The position numbers and the translations under genes were made by a program. Shown here in pieces: positions 46,582 through 59,639 of a stretch of 64,000 nucleotides of DNA. The notes beneath the pieces were generated by a model. The model saw only the letters and a program-made list of their open reading frames with translations, was not told where the DNA came from and made no database searches. Location: contig NC_045432.1 in assembly GCF_902635505.1 (NCBI RefSeq), forward strand, positions 4,693,762 through 4,757,761, given 5' to 3'. The DNA is from Sarcophilus harrisii. Lineage: Eukaryota > Chordata > Mammalia > Dasyuromorphia > Dasyuridae. Within the stretch, counting starts at the first letter, position 1. The number at the start of each line of letters is the position of its first letter.

Positions 46582-47257
46582 TCTTGGAATCTTTACAAAG
46601 TGTCAAGCCATTGGAGTTGATAGAGACAATAATTATCTAATTTGGCATGGTTCAATATGATTGATTTGATCTTAGAAGGAGATATTTTGGGCCAGAACTT
46701 GAAACAAGGTACTAAGTACAACTGATGAAAACAATGCTTGTGTTCATACCTTTAGAGAGCTCATAAGTATCTAAGTACTCAATGGAGTCCACACGTTTGG
46801 GAGAGTTCAGGGTTTAGAAAGAGATATCCGAATTCATACCTCCCTTAGGGCCAGAGAGCACTCTGGGAGATAACCCAGAATCCCTCTCTTTCCAGAAGGT
46901 GGAGTTAACCTTTGGAGATGATATATATACAGGAAGCTCTTAGAGCTTGGGGTAGTTACTTGAGAGGGTTTTCTTGGAAGGAGGTTTTCTTGGGAGCATT
47001 CCCAGAAGTCAGAGAGGAGCACTCTGCAAGAAAGCCTACAAGCCCTATCTTCGAGGCAAGAGAGATTCATCGTATCTTCTACCTTGGTGCTGGCTGGAGT
47101 TGGAAGGACAAACCTTTGGATTTGGAGACATTCGGAGGGAGCTCTTGGAACCAAGCAGAGAGATAGGCCTCTGGGATAACCCAGCCATATTGAAGGACAC
47201 AATAAAAATCTGAACTCCTTTATCACCTGGCTGTGTTTTGGAAAAGAAACAACCACA
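46582..47257 (+). mobile_element. Solo LTR fossil present only in block B'
   Basis: The element starts tcttggaatc and ends aaccaca, with an AATAAA signal at about 47200. Flanks carry a near-perfect 6-bp duplication (cttaac before, tttaac after). Block B is continuous across the matching site at about 1230. It belongs to the family of 35217-35770. Confidence 0.8.
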
Positions 47258-47479
47258 TTTAACTATTTAAGGACTTTAAAAAAGGTAATCAGGAACAAAA
47301 ATTTACTAATTACAAAAAAATTTAATATACCTTAATATAAATAAATATACTTCAACATATATTCTTTTAAATTATTCATGTAATTATAAAAGTAAAAGCA
47401 AGAACTTATCCAATTTCTCTAAATGAAACATCTTTACAACTTTAAAATATTGCCCCAAATTAATTGTGGAATGGAAAGA

Positions 47480-48490
47480 ACCAACAATTGAAAAGGATAA
47501 AACCAAACTGCTGTAACCACTCCTGAGCCTCCCACACATGACCTTGAAAGGCAACTGAATCAGCAGCAACTGATGCTTCCAGGGCTCTCAGTAAAGACTG
47601 AGAAACTGGTCAGAAAGTGGATCCTTAGCTGGCACTAGGTCCAGGACTCTGTTACATTGGCCATTTGGAGATCCACATTACCATCCTAAGGCAAGAACGA
47701 AGAAGACTAGTACCCGAGGGGGTAGTTCACAGATCCAGTTAAGCAAATAGAGCTTATGGTCATTCACAGATTTTTAAAAGTTCAGACCAGAAAATCAGGG
47801 ATTATACCTTTCCTTAGATCATAATGCCCTAGAAAAGCAGAAAACTTACAGATGCCCAAGAACAGCTCGGAACCAACAGAACAAAAACTTGAAGCTTGGG
47901 GCAAAGCTCTCTTCATTCAGGACCCAATTTTATTATAAAGGTAGAACTTAAGATTGATTTTTCCAGCCTATCAGTAAACAACTAAAAAGGACATGACCAT
48001 AAAAAATTACTCTGGTGACAGGGAAGAGCAAAACACAAAATCAGAAAATATCAACACAGTCAAAGTATTCAAGGTCATAAAAAAATTTGAATTAGTCTAA
48101 CACATCAAAAAGAATCACTGAAAAATGCTTGAAAAAAAGATCCCAACAGGAAAGGAAAGAGGTAGAAGAAAAGTTGGGGAAAATAGTGAAAGTGATGCAA
48201 GAAAATCATGAAAAAAGTTAACATCTTGATAGCAAAAATGCATTTATGAGAAAAATATTTTAGAAAGCAAAATTGGGAATTTCACTAAAAAAAACTTCTT
48301 TAAAAAAAGAAAAGTTCACTGAAGAACACAATGCCTTGATAATTGCAATGGGACAAATGGAACTTAATGAAAATAATGTGATATTTCTCAATAGAAAATG
48401 AAAGTAAGTTTGTTAATTATGAAGCAGATATTTGCGAGCACCTTTGTGGCAAAGAATATGGAGCTTTAGCTTTAGTCCAGTAAATTCAAA
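47480..48490 (+). mobile_element. LINE-1 5'/ORF1-region fragment (in B')
   Basis: Near-identical counterpart of the fragment at 1440-2450, copied with the block. No open frame remains. Confidence 0.65.
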
Positions 48491-49674
48491 GTAGCTACAC
48501 TCCCCTGAACAAGCACTTTCCCTGGCTAGTTTTTACCTACCTCACAGTTGTTGTAAGCTCAGGAAGAAGCCCATCTGACTCTTATCAGTTATAAGAATTC
48601 CATTAAGAGTATTCTGTTTAGAGAATGACTGTGAGGATGAAACTCCTTTGTCTATCCCTCAAACTCTGTGCATCTTTACACAACCTTTAGAGATGCTGAT
48701 TATCGTATCTTTAGACAGGTCCTGGCCCGGGTCTGCCAGGTGTATTCCATCTAGTTTTTTGATTCCCCCCACTTTTGAGCTCCCTAACACTTCCTTTCCT
48801 CCTTGATCCTCACTCCCTTGAGTTCCTGCCTTTATCCCTGAGATATCCCCAAGGTTATATTTTCTTCATGAAAGATCTGCTTATGATAAAGACCTTTGCC
48901 AAGTTTTCTTCCTGACTAAGCCCACCAGGAGTTTCTTCTTTCTCCCTCCTTCCTTCTAATGGTGCCATTGTCCTTACTCTAACTGGTGTTCTACTAAACT
49001 CCTCTGTGAATCTAACCTATCCATCAATGGCACGCTTAGGCCTCCTGGCATATTCCTTTCACTCACAAACCCTTCCAAATTCGTTTGCAACTAGATGCTC
49101 TTCCAACTCTATTCCATATTGGCCACTTCAGGGGCCTATTTTATCTCTGCTTTGTAATCTCTTCTCCTAAAGAACACTTTATTTTGATAGAGAATCGCCA
49201 TTGTGAATTTGTCTCATGTTTATTCTGAACCTGTTTTTGCCACCACAACCTCATCAGTGATTGTTTGATCTTGGGCAAGCCACTTAATGTCTATTTGCTT
49301 TGGTTTCCTCAACTGCAATAATAGCATCTATGTTTCAGGATTGTTGACTTAGGTTAGCATCCAGTCCTTATAAACATATCAGGTATCATTATCATCATTA
49401 ACATCATTATCATACAATTATTATTAGTGTAAATGTTTCTTTCCAGATCAGTGATGCTAGGGTCCAAATTTTTAAGATATTTGCAAATACTAAATGTTTA
49501 ATAAATACATTTTCAATTTTAAAATTGTCAAATACACTAACTTATTGAAACTAAATGGCACAAAGGGCAAAATGTGTCTTATAGGAAAAAAATCAAAAGA
49601 ACTTAGTGAATTTAGGGAATACTTTGTGTTAGTTATTAATAAAACAAAAGACACATATGTAACAGGCTTTGCCT

Positions 49675-51490
49675 TTTAATCAGGGCTATTATTGCTTTGG
49701 GGTTTTTTTCTGACATCATGTGTGCTATTGTTTCATTTTTTTCATATGAGGCATAATACTTTCTGCTGAGTCCCCTAAAATTTAATTCAGGTTCTCTATT
49801 TCAAGTGTGTTTTTTGTAAAATCAAATGAATAAACACATATTGTTAAATCCCTGCTTCTAATTCATTTTGCTGCCCACTTTCATTTTATGAGTGAGTTCA
49901 TCCCATTCGCTCAGTCATGATCATGCATTTCCCTCCATGCTATTTTCTTCTGTTTCTTCTTCTCTCTCTCTCCTTATCCTGTCCCCTCTCTAATTTCTGT
50001 TTTGGATGGCCATTGAGTTTTTTTCTGTCCAAAATTTATCAATACCTTTTCTTTCCCTTTTCCAATTTTCCTATTTACCTGTAGAGCAAAATACATTTTT
50101 ATGACCAATTGAATAAGTAGGGATCCATACAAATGGAGATATTTGCCCTCTTTGAACAAATTATTTGGGAGGGAGGTTCGAGCCATGGTGTCTTCCCTCC
50201 CTCAGCACCATCACTTTACACTCCAAGATAAAACTTCTTCCTTGCACCTGTTTTTCTGAGATCTTCTCACCCATCTTTCTCTCCATTCTACCATCTCCCA
50301 GGTCATCCATATTTCTCGCCTGTCCATATATTTTACATCATCCACAACTAAATGTCTTACTCCCAACCCCTCTTTCTAGTACAATCCTTCTACCTGCTAT
50401 AGTATTGATAAAATTCATAGGAGATATGTTTATCATCTTCCCTTTTAAAAGAGTACCCAGTTTAACATTATAGAGTTACTTATGATGTCTCTATCATATT
50501 TACCTTTGAATGCTTCTCTTGACTTTTATTTGAAAGTCATCTCTTGTCTTTTCTTTAGGAATGCTTCAGAGGCCTCTATTTCATTAAATGTCCTATTTTT
50601 CTCTTGCTGAGCTTTCCCAGAGAGGAAGCCCATAGTAAGTGGACGGTCCCCAGAAAGAGTGTGTCCTGCCACAAAGATTTTGTCCGCTGAGTGTTCTGAG
50701 TCTAGATGTGTTTCCATAGAGAGCAATCCTGAAGTAACTGGTGTAAGAAAGACACTGGGAAGGTCTTCTGGGCAAAGGAACCAACCTTTATTAAGGGAAA
50801 CAAGGTGAGGTCTCAGACCGTACTGGACAGACCATAGAGCTCATCCTTGTTTCTCTGAAAGGTTGGTTTCTTTGCCCAGAAGGCCTTCCCAGTCTCTTTC
50901 TTACACCAAAATGTTCCCAGAGAGTTTCTCCTGCCACAAGTGTCTTTTCCTCTGGATGTTCTGAGAGTACATGTGTTTCCCCAGAGAGTGAGCTTGTAGT
51001 AACTGGAAGGTTGTCAGAGAGTGTGTCTCCCCGCATAAGTATCTCATCCACAGAGTATTCTGATGCTAGATGTGCTTCCCCAGAGAGTAAGCCTGTAGTA
51101 AGTGAAAGTTTCTCAGAAAGACTGTCTCCTCCATCCACAAGTGTCTTGTCTTCTGAGTGTTCAGAGATTCAATGTGCTTCAATAGAGAGCAAGGCTACAG
51201 TAACTAGAGTGTTTCCAGAAAGATTGTCTCCCACCACAAATATCTTTTCCTCTCTGGATTATATAGTTGTGTTGATTTTTTCATTCCTAAAACACAAAAT
51301 ACCATTCGTCACATGGCATGACTCTCAGGAAGCAGAGGGAGAGGGAGGGATATATGGGATACTGTGATGTAAGAAACAGAAAACAGCATTGAACATTTTT
51401 AAATGAGGGCAAGAATTTAAAGAGCAATAATAAAAAGGTGGAAAGGAAAAGAAAGCAAAAAAGATTTTGTCGTCCAGAGGGATTACTTCC
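49675..51490. repeat. Duplicated block A' (partner 40462-42275)
   Basis: Follows B' directly; the junction at about 49670-49680 reads gccttttaatca, in which the last bases match block A and the first match block B. It carries its own 99-bp array (about 50620-51255) and hairpin (50739-50908). Confidence 0.88.
50739..50908. repeat. Duplicate of the long inverted repeat in the 99-bp array
   Basis: Same arms and loop arrangement as 41522-41690. One right-arm change (tctttc instead of tctctc) improves pairing with the left arm. Confidence 0.85.
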
Positions 51491-51680
51491 ATCTCAGCAT
51501 CCAGGCTTGGCTTGAGATCTCCTGAACTGAGAGAGGAGCCTTTGGATGGCTCTGCCCACTTATCTTCAAGTCTGGCATCTGCTTGTCTGTCTTTGTGTTT
51601 GTAAGCATTTGTAAAGATCAATCACTCTGTCCTTTAATAGTCACAGGGCTGAGCTCATCCAATAACCCTAATCAATTTAT

Positions 51681-51759
51681 ATGTGTGTGTGTCTGTGTGT
51701 GTTTGTGTCTGTGTGTGTGTGTTTGTGTGTGTGTATTCTTATATATATATGTATATATT
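51681..51759. repeat. (TG)n/(TA)n microsatellite
   Basis: Interrupted TG units with TC and TT breaks, then TA units. Confidence 0.95.
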
Positions 51760-51879
51760 CCATGCTGGTGAGGTCTGCTTCTTTCTTTGGAATCCAATTC
51801 CTTCCCATAATGGTATACCTTAATTTGTGCCATCTCTGCCTCGGGATAATCCTTTCAGCAGCAACTTTATCCCAGTCTG

Positions 51880-51975
51880 GCACCAAAAAGGCAAAGAGAG
51901 GTTAAAGGACTTGATATGGGTCACACAACTTGTAAGTATGAGAGGCAGGATTTGAACTGAGTTCTTTTTTGTAAA
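51880..51975 (+). repeat. MIR fragment
   Basis: The text 'gaggttaaaggacttgatat' and 'ggcaggatttgaactgagtt' fits the MIR core. Confidence 0.65.
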
Positions 51976-52329
51976 CACTGGAGACAGAGGGACAGCTCGG
52001 CTTATGAGGCAGTAAGGTAACTTTCCAGGGTCCCAAAGGTGAGGACCTTTGAGCCTTTAGCTCCCACCTTCCCTGACTCCAACACACACACACCCACTCC
52101 TGGATCAGCTTGAATATTCATTTCAAATAGATTTTACCTCCATTCACAGGAGTAAAATTCATTCATTCAACAAAGGCTGAGTACCTGTGGAGTGCTTGAC
52201 CTGATGTGCTAAGGTTTTATGAAGTGTGATAGGTATGGAATAGCTTCCTGAAATACCTCATGTTCCAAGGGAGGATTAATGGATCAGCTGGCTAGTGGGA
52301 GGCCTAGAGGTCCAGGCACAGCAGGCAAA

Positions 52330-54640
52330 TGCCAGCCCTCAGGGCTTAGAAGCAGTAAGCCATGGGCCAGGCCAGGGACTTTCAGCTGATCAAGCTTGGA
52401 ACGGTGCCCCCCGTAAGCCAAGCATCGAGCTCACCTTCAAAAGTTACAACATAGGCTGGAAATTGTACTAAAAAAGGCTTCTCTGATAACAGGGAAGATC
52501 AAAACACAAAATCCTTAAAGGCAATGATGGAAAAACAATCACTTTCAAAGATTCAAAGGGACACATTAATGGGTTTCAAACCCCAAAAGAACTTCTGAAA
52601 GGGCTCAAATGAATATTTAAAATCATATACAAAAGGTAGAAAAAATGGGAGAAAAAAATTGTGGATAAAGAGAATCATGAAAAAGTATCAACATCTTGGT
52701 GAAGGAAGCACCAAAAAATGGACAAATATGTAGCAAAATTCATTGAAAAAAACTTCTTAAAATAGAATTGGCCAAATGGAAAAGGAAGTGCAAAAATCCT
52801 TTGAAGAAAACAAGTCCTGGGGAAGATTGAGAGATGGCAGATTCATTCAGAAAATTCCAAGTGCTCTAGATTCCCCTCCCCAACAAAACAAAATTATGCT
52901 CCACTGCTAATGTAGATCATTGCAAAACAAATAAAACTTTGGGTAGAACCCAGGTCCTCCTAGCACAACCAGAGCAGTCCTAAAAAAAAACCCATATAAA
53001 GTGTAAATAGCTCTAGGCTAGCTCCTTTAAAACAACAACCTGGGAGACCTGGGGTTAGTTGGGTTTAGAGCCCAACCAAAGGGATTTTCACATGCTGGGG
53101 CATCTGAGTCCAGGAAGATTGAGGGAACCCCTGCTGATAAGGAACATCAGGTCCAGCTGTGCAGCTGAGATGCTACCCTGGGGAAAAAGGGAACCAGCAT
53201 ACACATGGTAAGTGCTCAAGTAGTGGGTCTGGGAAGCTGCTGGTTCTGGCCACTAACAAGGGTAGAGCTCATGGTTTTGAGTTCCAAATCAGAGGAAAAA
53301 ACTAAAGGAAGATCTGAAGCCAAAAGCACCATCCCAGAACTAGAATGATTAGGTTCTCATTTAAGAAAAAATGAGCAGGAAAAAGAGAAAGACACAATCA
53401 TAGAACAGTTACTATGAGAATAGGAAAGACCAAGATACATCTGTAGAGGAGGATACTGAAGTTAAAAACAAATCTCCCTTGCCCCAAAGAGTAATATTAA
53501 ATGACTACCTGCTCAAAAAGAATTTAGAGAAGAACTCAAAAAAAGACTTTAAAAATCAAATGAACTTGAGGATAAAATTTAAAAAAATAATATAATCCAA
53601 GGAAAACAAGATTATAAAAAGTCAATCAACTAGAAAAAGTGATACAGAGTCTTAAAGAAGAAAATGACTCCTTGAAAATTACAGTTGGGCAAGAGTAAGC
53701 CAGTGAAGATATAAGAGACCAAGAAATAATAAAATATAAAAAAAGGAAGAACTGGAAGAGAATGTCAAACATAAGAAAAACAACAGATCTGGAGAACACA
53801 TCAAGAGAAAACATAAGAATAATTAGATTACCTTAAAGCTATGACCAAAAAGAAAACATTGACATAAAAATACAAGAAATAGTTTTTTAAATTGTCCTGA
53901 AGTGATAGAACAAGAGAGGAAAGGAGAAATAGATAAAATCCACCACTCACAACCGCAAGTGAGTCCTATTAGGAAAACATGTCATTGGTAATGTCATTGG
54001 TAAATTTGAAAAACACTCATTTTGAAGAAAAAATTTACATGCAACAACAATGAAAACAATTCAAATACGATCCAGCTATATAAGAATTGCACAAGATTTA
54101 CCAGAAGCTATATTAAAAGACCACAGATCCTAAAATACTATATACCAGTAATGAAAAGATCTAAAGGAGTGGCCAAAAATATTATGTCCAGCAAAACTAA
54201 ATTTAATATCAAATAAAAAATGGACATTCAGCATACTGACAGCTTTTCAGGATTTTGTTTCAAACAAACCCAAACTCAGTAGAAGCTATATAGGAGCTAA
54301 CATCAAAAACTAATTTCAAGGGACTCAATAAAGACAAATTGTTTATGTTGTATATGTGGAAATGGAAATGAAATGCCTAAGATTGATATTAGTAATTGGA
54401 TAGAAAAGAATGACTGGGGTAGAGCTGAATATGACGTGACTAAAAAGCAAAACTGTCCAGGGAAAAGGTAAAAATAGTAATTATACTTTAAGAATGAGGG
54501 GTGATAGCAAGAACCAACATGGTGGAATTGCATGGGGAAGAAAGTTTGGTAGTTCGGGAATGGGTTTAAGAGGTAACATACACACATAATACATAAATAC
54601 TACATATATATACACACATATACCAAGGAGGGGATAGTAC
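52330..54640 (+). repeat. Old LINE-1 5'/ORF1-region sequence
   Basis: Words such as 'cttctctgataacagggaag', 'aaaacacaaaatcctt' and, later, 'tatgtccagcaaaactaaat' and 'acattcagcatactgac' follow the ORF1-bearing half of L1 or HAL1-type elements. At least two pieces appear to be present. No long frame survives. Confidence 0.5.
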
Positions 54641-54929
54641 CCTCCAAAATCAATAAAGAAATGAGGGAAGGGAAGAGGATAAAGTGAAGTTCAGAAGGGT
54701 GTGGGAATCAATGAAAGTAGCACAAGATGTTTAAATTAATGGGAAAGGGGGAGAAAGGAGGGAATATGATAAAGTGGAGTACAGAAGGATGTTTAACTAA
54801 TGGGTGTGGGATAAGGTATGTAGATTAATAGGAATGAGATAAAGAAGGAGGGAAAGAGTGGAAGTAGAAAAAAGGGAGAGATACATTTAGGGGGTTGTCT
54901 GGGATTTAGGGGATATCAAAAAGTCTAGA

Positions 54930-55375
54930 AAGACACAAACGGATGCAAAATGAAGTGAGCAGAATGTGGATAACATTGTATACAGTAATAACAGTACTAT
55001 ACAATAATCAACTGTGAATGACTTAGCTATTCTCATCAATACAATGATGAGAGACAATTCCAGAAGACTCCTCGTAAAATGCTATCCACCTCCAGAGAAA
55101 GAACTGATGAAGTCTAAATGCAGATCAAAACATACTATTTTTCTCTTTCTGTCTTTTCTCATGGGTTTTCTCCTTTGAATCTATGTATTCTTTCAAAACA
55201 TGACTAATATGGGAATATGATTTGTGTAATTGAACATATATAACTCATACCAAATTTCTCAGGAATGGGGGGTGATGAGGGAGGGATAGAGAAAATTTGG
55301 AACTCTTTTTTATAAATTAATATTAAAAATTGTCTTCACATATACTTGAGGTAGAAGAAAATATTATCGAAAATT
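54930..55375 (+). mobile_element. LINE-1 3' end, old subfamily
   Basis: A decayed ORF2 end ('aaaatgaagtgagcagaatg') precedes a 3' UTR ending 'attaaaaattgtcttcacat'. It is of the same type as 22075-22240 and 60200-60310. Confidence 0.7.
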
Positions 55376-55814
55376 TCACGTCCCCAGATTTGCTTCTCAG
55401 TCTTGGTTCACATAATTTGCATAAAACTTGGGAATTCTAAGGGACCACAGCAATTCATCTCATCCAATCTATACATGGAAGGGGATTTCTGGTATAAGAG
55501 ACAAAAAATCTTTCAGGCTTTCCTTGAATACCCCCAAAGAGGGAAAATTGGCCATCTCTTCAAGGGAGTACAATGCACTTTGGGAGAATTCCCATTGTTG
55601 TAAGATTTTCCTGACATTAGGCCTAAATTGGCCTCCTTATAACTTTATAACTTGACTATTGCTCATGGCTCTTATCTCAGGAGCCAAGAAGAACAAGTCT
55701 AATGCTTTATCCACCTAAGAGACTTGATTGTTGGTAGGCAATGTCCCAGGTTTCTCTCAAATTCTTTATTTAGACATTTCATATGATGTTGTAATATTTC
55801 ATTATATTTATATA

Positions 55815-56115
55815 AGAATAAATGTGAAGGGAGGAAGCCTAGTCATATCAGATCTCAGATTGCATTTCAAGTAGTAATCTTTAAAACTCTCTGGTAGTGG
55901 CTAAGAACAGAGTGCTGTATTGGGATTAGGTATACAAGATACAGTAGTAAATGACCATAATAAGCTAGTGTTAGATATTTACAAAGATCCTTCCTTTTTA
56001 GGCAAGAACTCACTATTTATAAAAACTGCTGAGAAAAAATGGAAAACATATGGAAAATTCTAGGTACAGTATAACACTAAGGTGTAATAGTGGTGTAATA
56101 GAACAAGGTGCTCTG
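55815..56115 (+). mobile_element. Decayed LINE-1 ORF2 fragment
   Basis: The words 'ggaagcctagtcatatcaga', 'gtagtggctaagaacagagt' and 'actatttataaaaactgctg' correspond to the ORF2 region after the RT domain. Confidence 0.6.
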
Positions 56116-56406
56116 CCCAAATGAATATAAATTTTAATCTGGTTTATGTGGTTTATGACCACAACATATCTTGGAGCATGGGGGCTAGGTTTGTTACTTA
56201 TTTATTCTATATTTGGGGAAAAAAACTTGGATACTCAACTCTTCTGTTCTATCTAGTTTCATTTATGATTTCTTGAAATACAAACAGGCTTTGATAAAAC
56301 CCATGGGGATTCAAATGAAGATTCTTGGCTAAGCCCTGAACCCCAAACATGTAGAGGGCTGGAACTCTGGAGAAGTCTACTTGAAACAAGGATACTTACA
56401 ACAAGG

Positions 56407-56815
56407 TGTTAACTCAATTCCACTGAGTGGAATTGATGAGATTATGGTTCTCTGGTTCACATATATACTTGGTACTTAGCATGGTGATGTAATGGTTCTC
56501 TAGTTCACAAATACCTAGTGTGCTGTAATGATGTAATTGTAATAGGGTATTTAAGGGCTGAGAGGACTGGAAATGAGACATTCCATCTATGACCATCCTC
56601 CTGGTGGCTCTCCTGACTCCTGCACTCCTCCACTAAGACCAAGGCTGAGTCAGATTGCTGGAGGAGACTGTGGCAGACTCAGACTATGACAGATACAGAC
56701 TATGAAGGAGACAATAAAGACTTCGGACTCTGTTCTTGTCCATCCTCGTGGTGTCTGTCCTGCTGAGAACAAGGCCTGCACCGAGGACCTCCAGAAAGTT
56801 AGCCCAGACATTACA
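56407..56815 (+). mobile_element. Probable solo LTR fossil
   Basis: It begins TGTTAACTC and ends CATTACA, with an AATAAAG at about 56715 and promoter-like spacing before it. No clear target duplication is visible, so the edges are provisional. Confidence 0.6.
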
Positions 56816-57189
56816 AAAACACTCTGTTTCTCACAGAGAGACCAGTAGTAGGTTCTGGCCTAAGCCTCACTTGGGCATTGTTTGAGTTTTGATGGCTTAG
56901 AGTCAGTGTAAATGGCAACTGTTGTGATTCTGGCCAGAAACCCTGAGGGTCTTTCCATCTAAGACTGTTTTTTATTTTGTTTCTTTTGAGTAGGTATACC
57001 AGGGCTTTGTTTGCCTCATTTCTCCCCTACCCTTAAATCACTGAATGGGTGTTTCCTCAGACAGAGACCTGAACAAGAGCTTACCTGAAAAAGGCCTAGG
57101 TCACACTGCACATGGGGCCATCTCCAGTCATCCTGACCCATGTCTTGTCACTGCACTCAGCTGGTCCTCTTCCACAAAGAAGGCTGAAC

Positions 57190-57730
57190 AACACACTAAA
57201 AATTACAAGTTAAGATCAAAATGGATAGATGATTTAGACATAAAGGGAGATGCCATAAACCAATTAAGAAACCATCCATTCTGGGAAATAATTTTGAATT
57301 AGGAAAAGAAAGTAACAAAAATGTCCAAAGACTTTAATGCAAATGCTTCCTTACACCCCAAGAAGCCATTAATAATAAAACAGTTCCCATATACTCCGAA
57401 ATATTTATAATGTCATTCTTAGTAACAACTATGAAATGGAAACAAAGGAGATGCCCTCAAATGGGTAATGGCTAGAGAAAGCATAGAACATGAAAGTCAT
57501 GGAATAGTATTACATTGTTATAAAAAATGCTGAGTGTGTTGAGTACACAGAAGTAGAGAACAATCTTTATGATTTCATGTAAAGTAAATTAATCAGAGAA
57601 AAAACAATAAATATACACAATAAGTACAACAATTTATATGGAACGAAGGATACAACAAAAGATTGTAAGTATCTGTAAGGAAATGTTAAAGATCAAGTGG
57701 GACTGAAAAGGAAACATGAAAAGACATCAT
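57190..57730 (+). mobile_element. Decayed LINE ORF2 C-terminal pieces
   Basis: Includes 'aaaatggatagatgatttag', 'ccatcaaatgggtaatgg'-like text (57455-57470) and 'ggaatagtattacattgtta', typical of the late ORF2 coding region. No frame survives. Confidence 0.5.
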
Positions 57731-58029
57731 TAACCCTTCCTTGTCTAAGAGGTAAATGGTCCACTTTTTCCTAAATGCATCAACCAGTTGTGCTCACTTT
57801 TTCTATTCCTCTCTAAAAGATTTCTTACATGGCATGGCTCTCACAGAGAGAGGGCAGGATCAATGAAATTACCTGATGATGTAAGAAACAGAAAAAAAAT
57901 CAATAATTTTTTAAAGGAGTTCAAATATCTCAAGAGAAATAATGGAGAAATGGAAAAGAGGAAAGAAAGGGTTTCGGAGGTTATTAATTATCAGTAGCAG
58001 ATCTCAAACTATACTACAAATCAGAGATC

Positions 58030-58215
58030 ATGAAATTTCTGTTGTTTAATAGTGACTTTTCCTGAACCCATTTCGGGTTTTCTAGGCAAAGATAATGGAA
58101 GGGTTTGCATTTTCTTCTGCAGGTCATTTGACAGATGAGGAACTGAGGTAAACGGGGTTAAGTGACTTGCTGAGAGTAGCACAGAGAGTAAGAGTCTGAG
58201 GCTAAATAGGAACTC
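58030..58215 (-). repeat. tRNA-derived marsupial SINE fragment
   Basis: The plus strand shows 'ttttctaggcaaagata', 'catttgacagatgaggaact' and 'ggttaagtgacttgctgaga', the reverse complement of the SINE body. Confidence 0.75.
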
Positions 58216-58311
58216 AGAAAGATAACTTGACTTTATGCCCCACAAAAACAGAACTTCCCAGAAAATAATTTCAACTTCTTAAAAACTGAAACATTGATCA
58301 GTAGAAAACAT

Positions 58312-58940
58312 TGTAATGCCGGAGAAACTGAGGCAGGAGAGAGATTAGACAGTTTTTAATATTTTATTAATTGGAGCGCATAATTGACCGGACAGGACTC
58401 TCGTCTCAAATTATCCAGTCAGACAGAGATAAAGATATACTGGGACCAAGGAATCCATGTTGGCCCCAGGGCTGGAGGAGACTGTCATCTCAAAGAATCC
58501 ATCGTCCAGCATCTAGCAGCCAGCCTCCAGCAGTGAATAGGAGAAACCCAAATTCTTAAATACCTTTTCTCTAAACAAAGGAAGGGGTAAGAAGTACGGG
58601 GAAACTTCTGTCAGGATGGGGGTAGACCATACATCCTAAAAACCAGGAGACAGGATGTCTGAATACACAGAGGTAAAGATATCAGTGAGGTAGCTTGGAA
58701 TATTTTAGAGGGATAGTGTAAATTCTTGAGGACGGAAAGAGTCAGGAGGTCTACTCTCTTGCTTATCTTGCTTGCACTAACAATTTACAACCCTAGAGCA
58801 AATGGTCCTCAGTCTTAATGGACCAGAGTGGGAGTTTTACAGCTTAGGGGATTGAGACAGAATAGTTAAAGCAACTGAGACAAGGGAAACTAGTGCAGGG
58901 AAACTGAGTCAGGACAGTTAAAGAGAACTGTGGCATAACA
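58312..58940 (-). mobile_element. Solo LTR fossil, 4-bp target duplication
   Basis: A 629-bp element running TG to CA, flanked by acat on both sides (58308-58311 and 58941-58944), fitting a gammaretrovirus-like family. Close relative of 62065-62645. Confidence 0.9.
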
Positions 58941-59119
58941 ACATTGGGTAGGCAATTTACAGAAACAAAAAATAAAATGACTTAATGTTTAATATAACTA
59001 CAGAGAGTAGATTGGAACGGGGTAAGGGAGGACACACTATTTGACTAAATGAAATAGTATAAAGAGAAATCAGTTCTCCAGTTTGTCAGAAATTGGATAG
59101 GGTAGAGCAACTATCATAC

Positions 59120-59587
59120 TGTGTGGGATGGGTGCTAAACCCCCTTATGAAAACTGACTACTCAGAGGCATCTTCAGATACAAAGAGGAAGCATTTATTC
59201 CATCCTTGCTAGGAGAGGTCCAAGTACTCCAGCTGAGTAGATCCAGAGCCTCTCAGCTCCCTTCTTCCAGTGTTGTGCCTGGTTTAGTAAGCTGGAAATA
59301 GTGAATTTGGTTAAATACCAAAAGACCCAAGTCTTTTCATTGGATGGACTAAAAAGTTGCTGACCAATGCTGTCTACTTCCTGTAGGTCATGTAACTTCC
59401 TGAAGCTTACTGAAGGGCCTTAATTTTTCTGCCCTATTTTCAGAGGTCTGGAGGGTCTGCAGGCTGAGAGGCTCTGGATCTGCTCAGCTGGAGTGTTGGG
59501 GCTTCTTGCAAGGACCTCTGAGAATAGGGTCTGACCTACTCCATCTCATAGACTTTTTGAGAAATCTTCACTTGGTCCCATTCAACA
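59120..59587 (-). mobile_element. Solo LTR fossil with an internal inverted repeat
   Basis: In minus orientation it reads TGTTGAATGGGACC to CACA with an AATAAA-type signal. The flanks share actatca a few bases out on each side (59110-59116 and 59591-59597), so the exact ends are unsettled. Arms at 59227-59257 and 59463-59493 are inverted copies. Confidence 0.7.
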
Positions 59588-59639
59588 CCCACTATCAAAT
59601 TATATTATAAATTCATACAGGACAGGAATTAGATGTAAA

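Larger units (their letters stand above)
44179..49673. repeat. Segmental duplication block B' (partner 1-6637)
   Basis: Contains the ERV, the broken ATRX-like exon and adjoining intron sequence. It keeps the empty site of the LINE-1 found in B (49546/49547) and ends abruptly at about 49673, where it joins block A'. Confidence 0.9.
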
